A stretch of DNA of 64,000 bases, taken from the NCBI GenBank assembly GCA_018894105.1, contig CM032117.1, forward strand, positions 46,596,503-46,660,502, in the 5' to 3' direction. The translations under genes were made by a program, and so were the position numbers. Shown in pieces: positions 1 to 29,818 of the stretch (the stretch's first letter is position 1; each line of letters opens with the position of its first letter). The notes under the pieces were generated by a model, which worked only from the letters and a program-made list of their open reading frames with translations, was not told the DNA's origin and did no database searches. Origin of the DNA: Jacaranda mimosifolia (lineage: Eukaryota; Streptophyta; Magnoliopsida; Lamiales; Bignoniaceae).

Positions 1-88
1 ATATAACAAAAATTGAGTGAATTTCTTAACAAGTGATCTAATTTAACCCCATTAATTAATCTAATTTCTTTCTGAGAGAAATGGATAC

Positions 89-16692
<16,604 letters not shown>

Positions 16693-17330
16693 TACTACCA
16701 AAAAAATGAGCTTTAGTGACTGAATTTTAGTGACCGATTGGTGACCGATTAGTGATCATTTTAAATATAATATTTTTAAAAAATTAGTGACCAATCAATG
16801 ACTGAATTAGTGACCGCACAAAACGATCACTAATTCGGTCAATAATTAGTGACTTGACTCTATTTTCAGTCACTAATATTAGTGACTACACAAAGCGGTC
16901 ACTAGTTTGGTCACTAATTAGTGACCGAATTAAGAGTTCGGTCACTAATTAATGACCACGTTTATTAATTAATAAATGGTCACAAATATAAAATTTTATT
17001 TTTTGCATATTCTTGTAATATGAAAGCATAAAATTTATGTAACACTTATATAATAATAAAATATTGTGTTTGCCATTAATATATATATATTTGATAATAA
17101 TATATGTATATATAAAAAATATAAAAATATATGTACAGATACAAATATATAACCACTAAATATTTCTATATAATATCCATATAATTGAACATTAATTTAT
17201 TAATATATATAGAGACACAAAGAAATAAACAAGAATGATATTCTTATACAAAGAAAAAAAATGAGAATTAATTAATATATACACATCAATAATATATATA
17301 TACATGTATTGTGAGTAAATAAATACTTAT

Positions 17331-17815
17331 AATATAATTAATAATATTATATATTAATTCGTATGTATAAGCATATATACATATTATCTTATATATGTGT
17401 AAACTATGTATTGCTATAAATAGTAATAAATATTAGTATTTATTATATAAAAAAAGAAAAAAACTATTTATCACTATACATATTAGTATGAATATACTAT
17501 TTTTAATATGTTTATAATATATTATGATAAAATATACCTAAAATTTAAAAGTAATAGTTATAAATAAATATTTATAATATAATTAATAATATTATATATT
17601 AATTTGTATGTATAAGTATTTATACATATTACTATATATATATGTGTAAACTATTTACTACTATAACAGTAATAAATATTAGTATTTATTATATATATAA
17701 AAAACTATTTATCACTATGCATATTAGTACGTATATACTATTTTTAATATGTTTATAATATATTATGATAAAATATACCTAAAATTTAAAAATAATAGTT
17801 ATAAATAAAAAATAC
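17331..17815. repeat. Tandem duplication, unit about 245 bp
   Basis: The segment beginning AATATAATTAATAATATTAT at 17331 recurs at 17576 with high identity through AAAATATACCTAAAATTTAAAA. Two head-to-tail copies inside the CACTA-like element. Confidence 0.8.
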
Positions 17816-17984
17816 CGTGCGTTATTATATTGAATAGATATTACACAGATATTAAATGAATAATTGCTATTTTGGTTAAATTTTAAAATGAAAAATAATA
17901 GTAACTTATACATAAGAATATTATAATTACTTGTTAATTTGTAAATATTATATATTATATTGTTGAGACAAATGTATAAAAATG

Positions 17985-18060
17985 TATGCGATGTAGTGGT
18001 TAAATACTCATTTGAGCATAGCAAAGATCTTGAGTTCGAATCCAAGAGGAAGCAAAGTTG
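17985..18060 (+). repeat. tRNA-like (SINE head) fragment
   Basis: GATGTAGTGGTTAAATACTC resembles an A box with its AGTGGTTA loop, and GAGTTCGAATCC 34 bases later is a good B box of a Pol III promoter. The fragment does not fold as a full tRNA by eye and has no clear tail, so it is probably a SINE head captured in the transposon. Confidence 0.4.
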
Positions 18061-18163
18061 AAGAGAAATATTTTTGACTTATTAAAATTAGTTACCGAAA
18101 TATGCGATCACTAAATATTTAGTGGCCGATTTTTCGGTCACTAATACCCTTTTTTTTATAGTT

Positions 18164-20170
18164 CAGTTTGGGATTTTACCGTACAACTTGCTGAATTTCA
18201 AATGTAGCCAGTTTATATCCTAACAAAATTATTACATTTAACTCAGTTTTGTTAGAAATTCATAATTTATTTGGAATTGATGTCGTGGCACATCGAAAAT
18301 TACGGCCACATCATCATTCTACCATGCCATATGATCATTCTAATGTATCACATTATTAATTTTGGCCAAATTATAAAATTCCAGTAAGATCGGGCTAAAT
18401 ATGATAATTTTATGAAACATACAAGACTATATTGGAAATTCGACAAGTTACAAAATAAAATATCTATTTTGGCAAAGATACAGCACGGACATGAAATTTT
18501 CCCAAGGATATATGAAAATGATATTTATTATTTAATATTTTATAATTTTAAGATGATTAATATAAATCATACAGTATTTGCACTAAATGTTACATTCTCG
18601 TGACATGAATTTTAATCTGGGACGTCCAGCACGGATTCTTCTAAAAATAAGTCATACTCGCTCTTCAATATTTGTCCACACTGTATGACACTCGTACACT
18701 CGCAACATGCGTGTTTGACATTTTAACGTGCAAGGAGAATTTTTTTTTTAAAAAAAAAAGAAAAAAAGAAAACATATATAAGACACTCATCAAGACTCTT
18801 TTAATTTATGAGCAATATATTTTATATATCTCCCTCTAATCTTTATTTTAGATTAATTTTCTGCCTCTAATAATTTTAGTAAGCAAATTGCAAATAATTC
18901 ATTTGAAAGACTGATTTAATCAATTGAAACTTTCCAAATTAAGGAAATATAATTTAAAAAAAAAAAAGGACTAAAAGGTAATTGACATATATATATATAT
19001 AGCATTTGTTCTTAATTTATATTATACAACCCTTGAATGTGCCTAAGACTGACATAATAAAAATTTTATCACATACAAACCAGACTACGCCTGATTGCTA
19101 AAATGTATCGAGTACTTCATTCAATTATAATTCAATACCAATATTTTATTGATAATAAATTATTGGTCACACTTAATGAAAGTTGCCAAATCACTTTAAA
19201 TGCTCTATTCCATTCTCTATTTCATCTTCTATTCCAACTTAATATATATATATATATGTGTGTGTCAAGTGTATCTGATTCTAAATTAATTATTTTTATA
19301 AAAAAAATATTTAATACAAATATCATATATCCATAAAATAAAACAATTAAAAAATGAACTAAATCATCCAAAATGCAAGATTTTGGTCCCTCCTCGGTTG
19401 CCCTTTTCACTTATAATATAGAAGGCATACTTCTGCAGTTCAAATATCTGGTTACAATAATAAACAAAACGTAAGTAGTACAAATGCCAAAGAAACAATA
19501 CCCCACTAACTTCGTAGTCGTTGGGAAGAATCTTTGAAATAAGCCAATTAAGATTTGATGTAGTTATGATGTATGAAGGCAATGGTCATGGATAAGATTC
19601 ACAAAAATGTGCTCGAAAAGTAAGGGGAAACATCACCAAAGATTTCATCCTTCATTGTAAGATCAACTTTGTAGGTAGAGGAGGTAACAAGGATATCTCA
19701 AAGTCAATTTCTAATTATAAGAACCAAGCCCATGTTGTCCCATGAAAATTGCTTCGACTCCCCAGTTTTCTCTAAGGTCCAACATTTGAGTGCAGCAGAG
19801 AAAATCAAATTTGCTACAATTTCTAGAAATTGTTTTGTACTTCTGCAAGCAATAGAGGTTATCATGACTTGAATTGTCATTGCTACAATTCTTCTTTCTT
19901 GTTTGGAATTGGAGGACTGGAATGAATCTCAATCTCTCATTAGGTACCAAAGTGGGGTCATAGAAGGGGATAAGGATTGATTTCCTCACTATCAACAAAT
20001 TAAACATTTGCAATCAAAAAAATTGCTACAAAATTAATTTCATAACTATAGCTATAAAATGGATTTAATTATAATCAATAAAAATTATTAATTATTAATT
20101 CATATTATTGTACGTTCGAAGTGTCATAGATTAGTTGTGCATTATTCGTAGGAATATTAATATATATATA
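18164..20170. other. Intergenic, no recognised gene
   Basis: AT-rich. The longest minus-strand open frames (19711-20013, 100 codons; 19364-19582, 72 codons) match no family I know. The first has more even base composition than its surroundings and could be a gene remnant. Bases 19213-19345 belong to a repeat shared with 26085-26215. Confidence 0.5.
19213..19345. repeat. Dispersed repeat, copy 1
   Basis: CTCTATTTCATCTTCTATTC, a (TA)n/(TG)n patch, TCAAGTGTAT, then AATTAATTATTTTTATAA: the same order occurs at 26085-26215. Probably a small MITE-like element; ends not determined. Confidence 0.5.
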
Positions 20171-22759
20171 TCTATACTATTATATATAGCACAACGGAGT
20201 GGGACCCACAATTACTCAATTTTGATTGCAATTTTGGCCAAGTGGCAAATTCTTAAAATTTTGAGTTTTTTTAATTAAATTCAGAAATTTTTATTAATTT
20301 TTGGTTATTAAATTTGATATTATTTATTTCAATTTTAAAGATATTTACTCTTATTTATCTCTAACTGATATGGATGTATTATATTTGAAAAGAAAATTCT
20401 TCATTAGATAAATGATTTTTTTTTTTTTGAATTTTTAGTTAATGAATCAAAATTAATATTATCTCTTTCATATCATTGATGAAATAATGTTATAGATGTT
20501 TAGATATGTTAAAACTCATCTACACATATCTATATTATTATATATAGTACAATGGTATGGAACCTATAATTGTGCAATTTTGACCAAATTTCAAATTATT
20601 AGAATTTTGAGTTTTTAATTAAATTTAAAATTTGATTTTTAGTTATTAAATTTGATATTATTTATTCCTTTTAAAGATATCTTATTATTTTAAATCATTT
20701 TCTTGATTATAACAATATTCTTTATTTATCTCTAATCTCAAAAAATAATTGTATTTTACCTACAAAATCTTTTTCATATCTACTTTCAATATAAGGAAGA
20801 TTTCTTGATCATTTGAACTCTATAATTTGATAAGTCTTTTATAATTTTCTCTTATCTTTAATAACTAACTTATATCTATACTACTATATATAAAGTCTTG
20901 CAAAAGTCATTTCATTAATACTCTCAAGTTCTAGCATTTTTTTCACTCTATTCTTTGTGTCATCTTTATTTTCTAGCATTTTCTTCTTCTATATCTTTGT
21001 GTGCATCTTTAGTTCATTATTTAAAGTTTTTTTTATTGTTTATGTGATTTTTCTGTTCACCTTATTTTATTTTATTTTCTTTTTTTTGGGTTTCTTTTAG
21101 ATATATTACATCATGGAATTGAGTTTTTGGATTTTAATGCTATAATTTTCTTTTCAACCTAAATAAAGTCTATCAACTTTTATTACTATTAAATTTGTAA
21201 ATTTCTATATCTTTTTTGTTTACTACTTAGTTTATGTTATTAATTCATTTATTGTGAGATTTATTAATTGCGGTTAATGTTTTTAATTTAACTTTATTTT
21301 TATTAGTTACATTTTTCTCCTTAATTATTGGTAAATTTTGTCTTTTAATTTTTATTTTATTTAAATTATTATCCTTTTACTCATTTTTTGAATCAAGTTA
21401 TTAATTTATTATTAAATTTTTTAATTTATTTTTCAATTCGTCTTTTTTTGCTCATCTAAGTTTATAGTTTTATCGGATGAGATCTATTTTTTCATTTTAA
21501 TATTTTTAAAATTTATTTCACTTTTTGAATATTCATAATTTTAGAAGTATGTCATTTAATTTTATTTTATATTCATATATTTGTAATTATATATGTATAA
21601 ATATGTATAATTCGAACTATTTTTAAAAATTTTATATACTACATCAATATATATTCTTAAATCATTGATATATTTAAAAAAATTACGAGATGGTTATTTC
21701 AATAGAAAATACACCTATTAACTTTTTAAGTTTATATCTCTAGACATTATTCAGTCTATCAGTATATATATATATATAATTTTATTTTTTAAATTTTAAT
21801 TGTTTGAGAGGTTAACGATTTTTTTTATTCACTTTCTTTTGCTATTTATGAAATATAATATGAAGATCCAATCACATTCATACAAAAAAATTGAGAGTGA
21901 ACATAATAATTTTTTTTTTTATATTTTATTTTACATTCTAATTTCATCCTTATATCCTATCACTAATTCCTATTTAAAATTAATTTTGAGCTTATAATTA
22001 CTTTATCAATTTACTATGATTTTAGCTTTGCATTACTAATATCTAACTTTTTCTTCACTTAATTATTTGATAACTAAGCTATTAGTCAAATTAAAATATT
22101 TTTATGAATTTATATACTAATATCGATTTAACTTTGTAATTATTTTATATATTTATTTTTATCTTTACTATCATAATTTTCTCTTGGCTTAATTGATTTT
22201 AATTTTAGTCAAAAACTAAAATTAAATAAGAATTTTCTAATCCTTGGCAACTAATATATCTAATTCTTTATATTTTAAGTTTTAATTTAATATATACTCA
22301 TCCTCTTTTAAGTCTAAAATAATCTTAAAGTATTATAATTTTAAATTTTTTCAAACAACTTTCAAGCCATCAATCTTGTGTTTTATATCATTCTCATATA
22401 TTTTTATTTTTTAATACAACTATTTGCTAGCTTTTGATCGCATAATATATATATATATTAATAAAATACATAATAATATTCATAGATTTTTATTTTTGGA
22501 TGTTTTAATTTTTTTTAATTTCTTGCTGAATAATTTTGAAATTTGTTTTTTATGGCATAATGTATATGAGATGTCTTTATATGTTACAAACTTTTAAATA
22601 CTAAATTTTAAAAATTTTAATTTAATTTTACTAATTACTTGATATTTTTGCGATATTTATATTTTATATTATTATTTTAGTTATATTTGTATAAATCAAT
22701 CATTATATTAATATGTAGTAATTTTAAAAAATCCATGCATAGCACGGGGATAATAGTAG
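20171..22759 (+). mobile_element. Helitron-like element(s), non-autonomous, three stacked 5' ends
   Basis: Three starts of the type TCTATAYTAYTATATATA occur at 20171, 20529 and 20875, each preceded by A. A single 3' end at 22733-22759 has the hairpin CCATGC-ATA-GCACGG (one mismatch) followed by ATAATAGTAG|T, close to the CTAG-T rule. The first two starts are followed by similar sequence for about 150 bp. No Rep/helicase frame is present; the body is strongly AT-rich. The termini match plant Helitrons; the exact number of insertions is inferred. Confidence 0.65.
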
Positions 22760-22880
22760 TATATATATATATATATATATATATGAATCAACATCAATTA
22801 CGGATTGGTGTTAATAAGAGTTAGTTATGAGAGCATTAATTTCGAACTTGATTAGATTAATTCTATAGCCGAAGCTATGA

Positions 22881-23268
22881 ATTTTTAGCATCGCTACAAA
22901 TTAACTGTGCATAATCTTGATGAATATTCCAAAAGAAAAAGCTTCTAATAAAAGGAAGTCAATTCCAACTACAAATAAATTAGTTAGCTAACAGTTTCCC
23001 AACAAATATTTTTCCAATTGTATTCTATTAGTAGTTAGTTATAACTTCCTTTCCTCTCTCCTATTTTTCTCTTTCAGCTGTATATAAATACAAAGATGTA
23101 ATTCTGGAAACAGAACACATTTTTCTTTCATCAATAAACTCCAGATTCTATTTACATGCTTAGCTTGCACATTTCTATCATGGTATCGGAGCCTTGAATT
23201 TTTTTTAGGCTTCATCTATGGCTGCTTCAATAGATTTTTAGCATCGCTACAAATTAACTGTGCATAAT
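22881..23268. repeat. 35-bp direct repeats flanking a retrotransposon fragment
   Basis: The 35 bases starting ATTTTTAGCATCGCTACAAA are identical at 22881-22915 and 23234-23268. Between them lies the LTR-gag fragment described next. Such a long duplication is not an integrase product. Confidence 0.9.
22916..23233 (+). mobile_element. Copia-type LTR end, primer site and gag start (fragment)
   Basis: The fragment has a TATA box (TATATAAATA 23081-23090), a poly-A signal (AATAAA near 23133), an LTR end TCTATCA, a primer site TGGTATCGGAGCC (23181-23193) and an ATG at 23218 opening MAASI, after which it is cut. It is thus a piece of retrotransposon running from U3 to the first codons of gag, 5'-truncated. 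Confidence 0.7.
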
Positions 23269-26200
23269 TAATATCCTAATTTTTTTAGTGCCTCTAAACA
23301 TGCAACTTGTTAGAATATAAAACAAACTTTAAGATTTGAGATGGTAACAAATTTGTTGCAGTTAAACATTTTGAGGTAATACAGACATCAAATCCCAAAC
23401 TTATATCTCGTTTAGATTTTATAGTTAATAGTTATCATTTCAAAGTTATCTTGGAAAAAACCAAAAAAAAAAAAAAAGAAAGAAAAAAACAGAATCAATC
23501 ACAATAATTATTAAAACTTTAGGTGTTTGTTTCAATTCTATTGTTTTAAATCCTTAATTAACAGGATTATTTTTTATTTTTCGAAGAGTGATTTTTGAAC
23601 CTAAACCCGCGTCAACTCCAATTCATATTGACTTCTAGATCTTTAACATACAAAATAAAAATTTGTTATATATTAGGATGTGACGCTTCTTTTATCCTTT
23701 TCCTCAATTATACTATCATTTTTCTTTAATCTCAAATAATATCCTACATGATCTAGTCGTTATACCCATCCAACTGTGCTAAAAAGTAGTACTTTTTACC
23801 ATCTATTTCTCTTGATTCAGTAGTAAATTAGTAATGAAATGATTATTTGTGTTTCATATATATCGTTCATTCAGAAATTTCAGAAACAATAATAATTAAT
23901 GAATTGATTATGTTCGTTAAACATAATTGATCATTGGTTAATGAAAAATTTCACACACACATGGGCGTATATATACTTCTCTTCATTTCTTAAGATTCTA
24001 TGATTTCACCCCCAAAAATAAACAAGGCATAGATATATTCTCAGGTCCCAAGCAAAGATTTTCGCTGGAAGTGGACAACATATATTTTAACAAAGTACAA
24101 TGATGTTCAGCTCAAATCTTTGACAAATTGACTCAAAGATCACACAGCCAAAGATATATATTGGAGATATGGTGCAATCTTCGGCACCACTTAACCTATT
24201 ATATCTGGTGGGAGTGTTAATTTCTATGTGGACATAAGCAACTTTTGTATTTAGGACCCATTTCCTCAAGGAATTAAAATGGATGATATTAATTTTACAT
24301 CAAATAGAAACATAAAATATTTATATATATTCTGTCCACTCAAGAAAGATCAGTATTCTAACAAATATTGCTTGTTAAGAAAGTAGGCATGTTAAGAAAA
24401 ATGGCATCTGAAGTACTTAGTATATGACATATATAGTAGTCCATCTATCCTATTATTATGCATGCAATTGATTTATTTGCACACGAAATTTGAGAAGATA
24501 GTTTAAAAGTGAAACTCTAAGCATGCTTAAAAAATTGCTGTAAAAAAATTTGGTTGAAATTTATTAAAAAAAGATGTTTTTTTTTTTAAAAATAAAATTT
24601 TATTCTGAGATGCGTCCATAAAAATATATAGTATAGGGAAGAATAAGTATAAATTAATGATGTCACAGAATAACATCCATATCTTTAATGTATTGGAGTA
24701 TCATTTACTTGACTTGACTTTTATATAACAAAATCTAACAAACGACAGCTTATGACACTTGACACGTGTTCAAATAAGTGCAATTATGTTTTTCACCACA
24801 TGAAAAAGACGGAGAGAAAATTTGTCCACCAATAATAATATTTCTTGAAGTCCATAAGTAGTAGTACAAGGAAAATCTTAGGCAATTGAAAAAACATTGC
24901 GGCTGATTTCTATTGAATAAATATTATGAATCCATATAGAGGTTGAGGTCAAATATACCAAGAATGCGAAGAATCAATAAGGGTGAAAATTTTACTATAA
25001 AAAATCTTTTAATGAGACGCTATAAGCTAATAATTTACACACACACACACACGCGCGCGCATTGAAGCTCATCAAAAAATCTGATTTGACTTAGCTATGG
25101 TAGATGAATAAAGTTAGATAAGAGCATTTTCAATCTCAATAGTATTTCCAGTGTGCAGCAGCGTATCTCATATTTTATTTCCTTAATGCACTTAATGACT
25201 TATTTAATATTAAATAAGAGAGAAATTATACTTCAAAATCAAATAAACCGTGTTACAGTTACAGTATATAACAATTGCACAACTACTAGCAACTTAACAT
25301 TTTAAACATGCAAGACTTCTTATCAAAAGCTAAAAAAATATAAATATCTTAACATAATTATGAATATTTCTTTTTCCAAAATTTATGTTCTAATTTATGT
25401 CTTTGTTTGTTAAGGAAATGTCAAAGAATGGGATACTGATTTTGACCTTATTTAAGAGTCCGGGCCCTGAGAAAAGGACAGATCGGGCAGAGGCCAATAG
25501 ATTAAAGGGTGAAGGGCCTTTCACCTAATCAATAGATAGCGGATACATACACATCGCATATCTCTACTGGTAGCCCACATGAGCAGATGTGGTCCAGAAA
25601 CAGTCCCACCAATCACCACCGAATCTAGTACACAAGATTTGCGCACTTATTGTTAAAGCAATGTGATCCTGACCATTCTGCAGCATACAACGAACTATTG
25701 TTAGCCAGGTGGCTTGTGTTATGATGATGTATATATATATATATATATAAGTCACTTGCACAATAATGCATATTGAAATTTAGAAGCAATATAATGTCTT
25801 ACAGCTCAAACAAACATTAAATTTTTTAGATCAAATGTAATCTTACTCTATTTGAGAATGAAATATGATCACAAGTGTACTTTTCATCATTCTAAGCTTA
25901 CTCAATTCACTTATGCCCTATGAATAATGCAATCAAACAATATCTTATTCAGTTCACCAAATTCATCTATATACTCTCGGAGGAGTGTAATAGTCCCGGA
26001 AAATTAGGAAAAAAAATTGAAAATTTGTTTTGAATTTTAATGAAAAAATGGAAAGGAAAAAAGGGGAAGTAAAAGTCCATTTTCGATCCTCTATTTTATT
26101 TTTTATTTCATCTTCTATTTCAATTTATTGTATTTATGTCTAGTGTATTTTATTCTCAATTAATTATTTTTATAAGAAACTATTTAATATACATATTATG

Positions 26201-26754
26201 TAGTTATAAACTAGAATAAGAGATGAAATAGAGAATGTAATTGAGGCATTTAAATTGAAAGAAGTGGACAAACTTGTGCAAGTGCCAGCTCTGACCGCAT
26301 CACACCAATCAATAAAAAATAAAAAAACCTTTGACGGCGTCACAACTTGTGAAGTAGGATTTGGTGGGTAAAATGTGAAGGTGCATTACAGACACAAACA
26401 CACTAGTAGAACTTTTGAATGACATCATTCTGTGAGTTGTTAAATTTGTCAACTTTGTTTAGCACATTAATATTAATCAAATTTCTGAAAAAGCGATCCG
26501 ATCTATATGTTCCTTCGGTAATTTAAAAATTTTAAGCATATGAATTGAAAATATCGAATTCGGCAGCTATATACCTTAACATGAGCAATATATATTCCTT
26601 TGCTCTTAATTCCAACATTAAATTAAAGGACATCAAATTGCTACATTTATTTTATTTCCAGCCGCTAGCAATGGTCTATGTTTTAACTGTATAATCAGTT
26701 TAGTCTGGAAAACTTCGAAAAAATAAAATGCCATCTTTTCGTCATAAATTAACC
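23269..26754. other. Intergenic, no recognised gene
   Basis: AT-rich single-copy-looking sequence with small microsatellites, e.g. (AC)n(GC)n at 25037-25060. A minus-strand 65-codon frame at 25564-25761 is less AT-rich than its surroundings and contains RFGGDWWDCFW, which I cannot place. Bases 26085-26215 belong to a repeat shared with 19213-19345. Confidence 0.5.
26085..26215. repeat. Dispersed repeat, copy 2
   Basis: Shares TTTCATCTTCTATTTCAA, the GTCTAGTGTAT block and AATTAATTATTTTTATAAG in the same order as 19213-19345. Confidence 0.5.
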
Positions 26755-27439
26755 TAGGGATGTCAATGGATCAGATTTTTATCCAAATTCGATTTGAATT
26801 CGATCTGAATTTTAGGATTTTTATCTGATCAAAATATTTGATAGATCATATCTAATTATAAATATTCGAAATTCGAAATAAATGGATCGAATATGGAATT
26901 AAGCAATCCGATCCGTTAAAGACTCGAATCCGAATCTTAATATTTTTTATTAAATTAATACTTTTATATATAATATTAATAAAGATTTTATAATAAAATC
27001 TATGTATTATATTGACCTAATATATATTAACGTCTATATTATACTATTAATATTGAGTTTTTACCCCGAAAAATAAGAAGGATATTGATAAAATGTCAAA
27101 TATAATAACATATAATAGTTCATCTATACATTAAGATAATGTGAAAAAGGAGTTTAGTATTCAAATATTTAACTTTTGGACTAATATATAATAAAAAATT
27201 ATTCAAAATTCAAATATGACATATATTTACTTTATAAATACAATATTTTTATAAAATTTAAAAGGAAAAAAAAAAATCGGATTGGATTTTTTAATCGGAT
27301 TTCGGATATCCATCGGATTCGAATATGGTACTGATTAACAAAGCTCCTATAGGATTTCAGGTCGAATTCGAATATGAATTTTGTTAATCAGATTCGAATA
27401 TGACAGATTCGATCCAAATCCAACCCGTTGATAGCCCTA
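26755..27439. mobile_element. hAT-type non-autonomous element
   Basis: 685 bp with an exact 8-bp target duplication AATTAACC (26747-26754 and 27440-27447). The left end reads TAGGGATGTCAATGGATC and the reverse complement of the right end TAGGGCTATCAACGGGTT. The outer ~150 bp on each side are rich in GATTCGAAT-type repeats; the core is AT-rich. No transposase. Confidence 0.85.
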
Positions 27440-27447
27440 AATTAACC

Positions 27448-28681
27448 CTTTCTATCCACTTCACTAGCCCAAATTGTTTTTATCTCAACACATGTAACGC
27501 TAGGCCCATCTGCAGTCGTTCTTCTTTATATGATTGGAGTTTAACCGGGATTAATACAACAAATTGATTTTATGTGATAATTAAAATAGAAAAAACACTT
27601 CTTCTGTGGTAAAAAATCTTCAAAAGACCACCATATGTTTTTAAAAATATGTACGCCACCTCCTGTAAGATAGGAGATGTTTTGCCTATTTCTATGAACA
27701 CATGATGTTGTTCTAGTATTTTTTTATCATAGAGGGATGTTTTGTCTATTTTGATTAATATAAAAGAGTTAATGGGTATTAACCCCAACGTAAAGGAACA
27801 ACACGTCAATAATATATGATAATTTTTTTTATAGAAATCAGAATTATATTTGAACATGGTTTGAAGGCTAAATGAATTTGAACGAGATTAATGGGATCAA
27901 ATACAAGCTAATTTCAAATATTTATGCACGTGATTTATGAATTTTTTAACTATTTGAGTTGGGCTGGAATTGGGTCTAATTTATTTGTGAACAGTATTTA
28001 TTGATTCTAATACGTGGAGTCCAAAAAGTTAACGAAATTGAGTTGTGGATCCAAATGAATCCATTTTGAATTCCTTCCGAGTTCTCAACGAAAGGTTGTG
28101 GTCAATTGGGTCCACATTAACTCGATCAACCCAGATCCAATTTGGTGCCCTAATAAGATGTCAGCCCAAAATGAGACTTCTTATCCTTTTACTTTATTAA
28201 TTTTAAACTTCAATTAATTGTACAAAAGTTGGTAATATATCAAGGCTCTTTTTTTTTTTTTTCTTTCATTTTTGTAATTTCAGATTAATTTGATTGATCT
28301 CTCAATTTCCGCATGTCAATTGACTTAAAAAATCTGATAATATGTATTGATTAAACTAATATGTCACTCAAAACAAACACTAATTATAGAAGTCCAATAG
28401 GCCAGTCAATAAAGACATTAACAAGTTAAATTTGTCTCAACTTTACAGTTCACATTTTTCATCGATGTTGCAAAAATAAAATTTTATTGTCAAAATGAAG
28501 ATTTTCTTTCCAAAAAATTATATGCACAATTCAATAAGGCCAATTTTTTCCCCGATAAAGGCCAAATATCTTGGTTAGTTGCTTAAGTCTAATTTTCATC
28601 CCTATTAGATACGTACTAAATCTCTTAAATGTACCATTATTATTCTTTATTCTAAAGTTCATCTCACCACCATCCGCAGGC
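27448..28681. other. Intergenic, no recognised gene
   Basis: No domain-bearing open frame. A 95-codon minus-strand frame at 27570-27857 looks like repeat sequence, not a gene. Confidence 0.5.
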
Positions 28682-29818
28682 TAAGCCTGTTAATGGGTGG
28701 GTTTTATCCTATTCAGATCAAAAAAAAAAAAAAAATTACAATACTAAAAAATATATAATAGAAATGATAGGGTCTATATCCATGAATTATTCATAGACAC
28801 ATATTCATCAATTACCCATTATCCTAATACCAAATTTAACTATTAACCTAAAAATTAAATATACCAAACTTAGAAATAGGCTAATGATAAATTTTTAATA
28901 TATACAATTAAAAATATTTATTATTTTTTATACAATAATATATTTTTTCAATAATTTATATATCTTTGTTTAGACGTAAAAACGTTTTATTCTATTCACA
29001 CCATCCAAATTGTTTCATCTCAATTTCCTTTAGTCAATTATTGAATTCTAAAATCAATAGTATATGTCCATAAAATATGAGTCCATCACAGTCTATACCA
29101 TCTACAAAATAATGATGAAAGATTAATCTATTTATTAGAAAGTACGACATATAGTTTAAAGTTTGATGTGATATTTTAAATTTTTTATATTGAAAAATTA
29201 TTTTAAAAAATAAAAAATGTATAATTAAAGAGAAAAAATATAATTAGAGAGAAAAAGTAAAAAAAAATATATATATATATGAGGGAGATAAGAGCTATCT
29301 GATACTTATAATACTTTTTATCTACATAAAGAAGGAATTGGGTCAAATTTGAATTATAAATACTTTTCAAAAAGAAGATAAATTTTTAAAAAATATAGTA
29401 CTTAGTTAATATATGATTTAACCAATAATATAAGAAAGCGTACTAATATATGATATCTTCATCACTAATTCAGATTTTAGAAAGAAAACTAATATCCTTT
29501 TGATTTTATTCACTTAGTATAATAAAATTAATTAAATTAAATTAAATTAAATATATACACTAATTAAATTTCAATAATATTTTTTTGTTATTGCATACCA
29601 AAAAAAGAATATGTTAATACGAAAAAAATTAATCAAAAAACTAATAAATTATTTTCAAAAAGCTAGACCCAATGGGTATTGAGTTATATAGGATAGGATA
29701 TGGTATATGATCTCATTGTATGGATATTTTAGGGTAGGATAAGACATAAGGTCTTATCATTTGGATATTTTAGGATATGGGTATAGGTAGGATGAAACCC
29801 TACTCATTGACAGGCCTA
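28682..29818. mobile_element. hAT-like non-autonomous element (family copy 2)
   Basis: Starts TAAGCCTGTTAATGGGTGGG; the reverse complement of its end reads TAGGCCTGTCAATGAGTAGGG. Shares inner segments with 11517-12368, e.g. CCATTATYCTAATAC followed by TAGRCTAATGATAA. It is about 280 bp longer than that copy. No clean 8-bp duplication seen. Confidence 0.6.

Larger units (their letters stand above)
16693..18163. mobile_element. Non-autonomous CACTA-like element with TTAGTGACCG repeats
   Basis: The left end reads TACTACCAAAAAAATGAGC; the reverse complement of the right end reads AACTATAAAAAAAAAGGG, both then running into TTAGTGAC. At least eight TTAGTGACCG / CGGTCACTAA copies lie in the first 290 bp and others in the last 70 bp. 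The core is extremely AT-rich and non-coding. Terminal C is mutated at both ends and no 3-bp duplication is certain. Confidence 0.6.

Noticed and set aside
61..88. CKX exon 4 reading through to a stop at 61
   Set aside because: A donor site at 88 places the exon end exactly before the conserved Trp; the read-through residues do not match the family.
17779..18045. 88-codon minus-strand frame
   Set aside because: Low-complexity AT-rich translation inside the CACTA-like element, overlapping the tRNA-like fragment.
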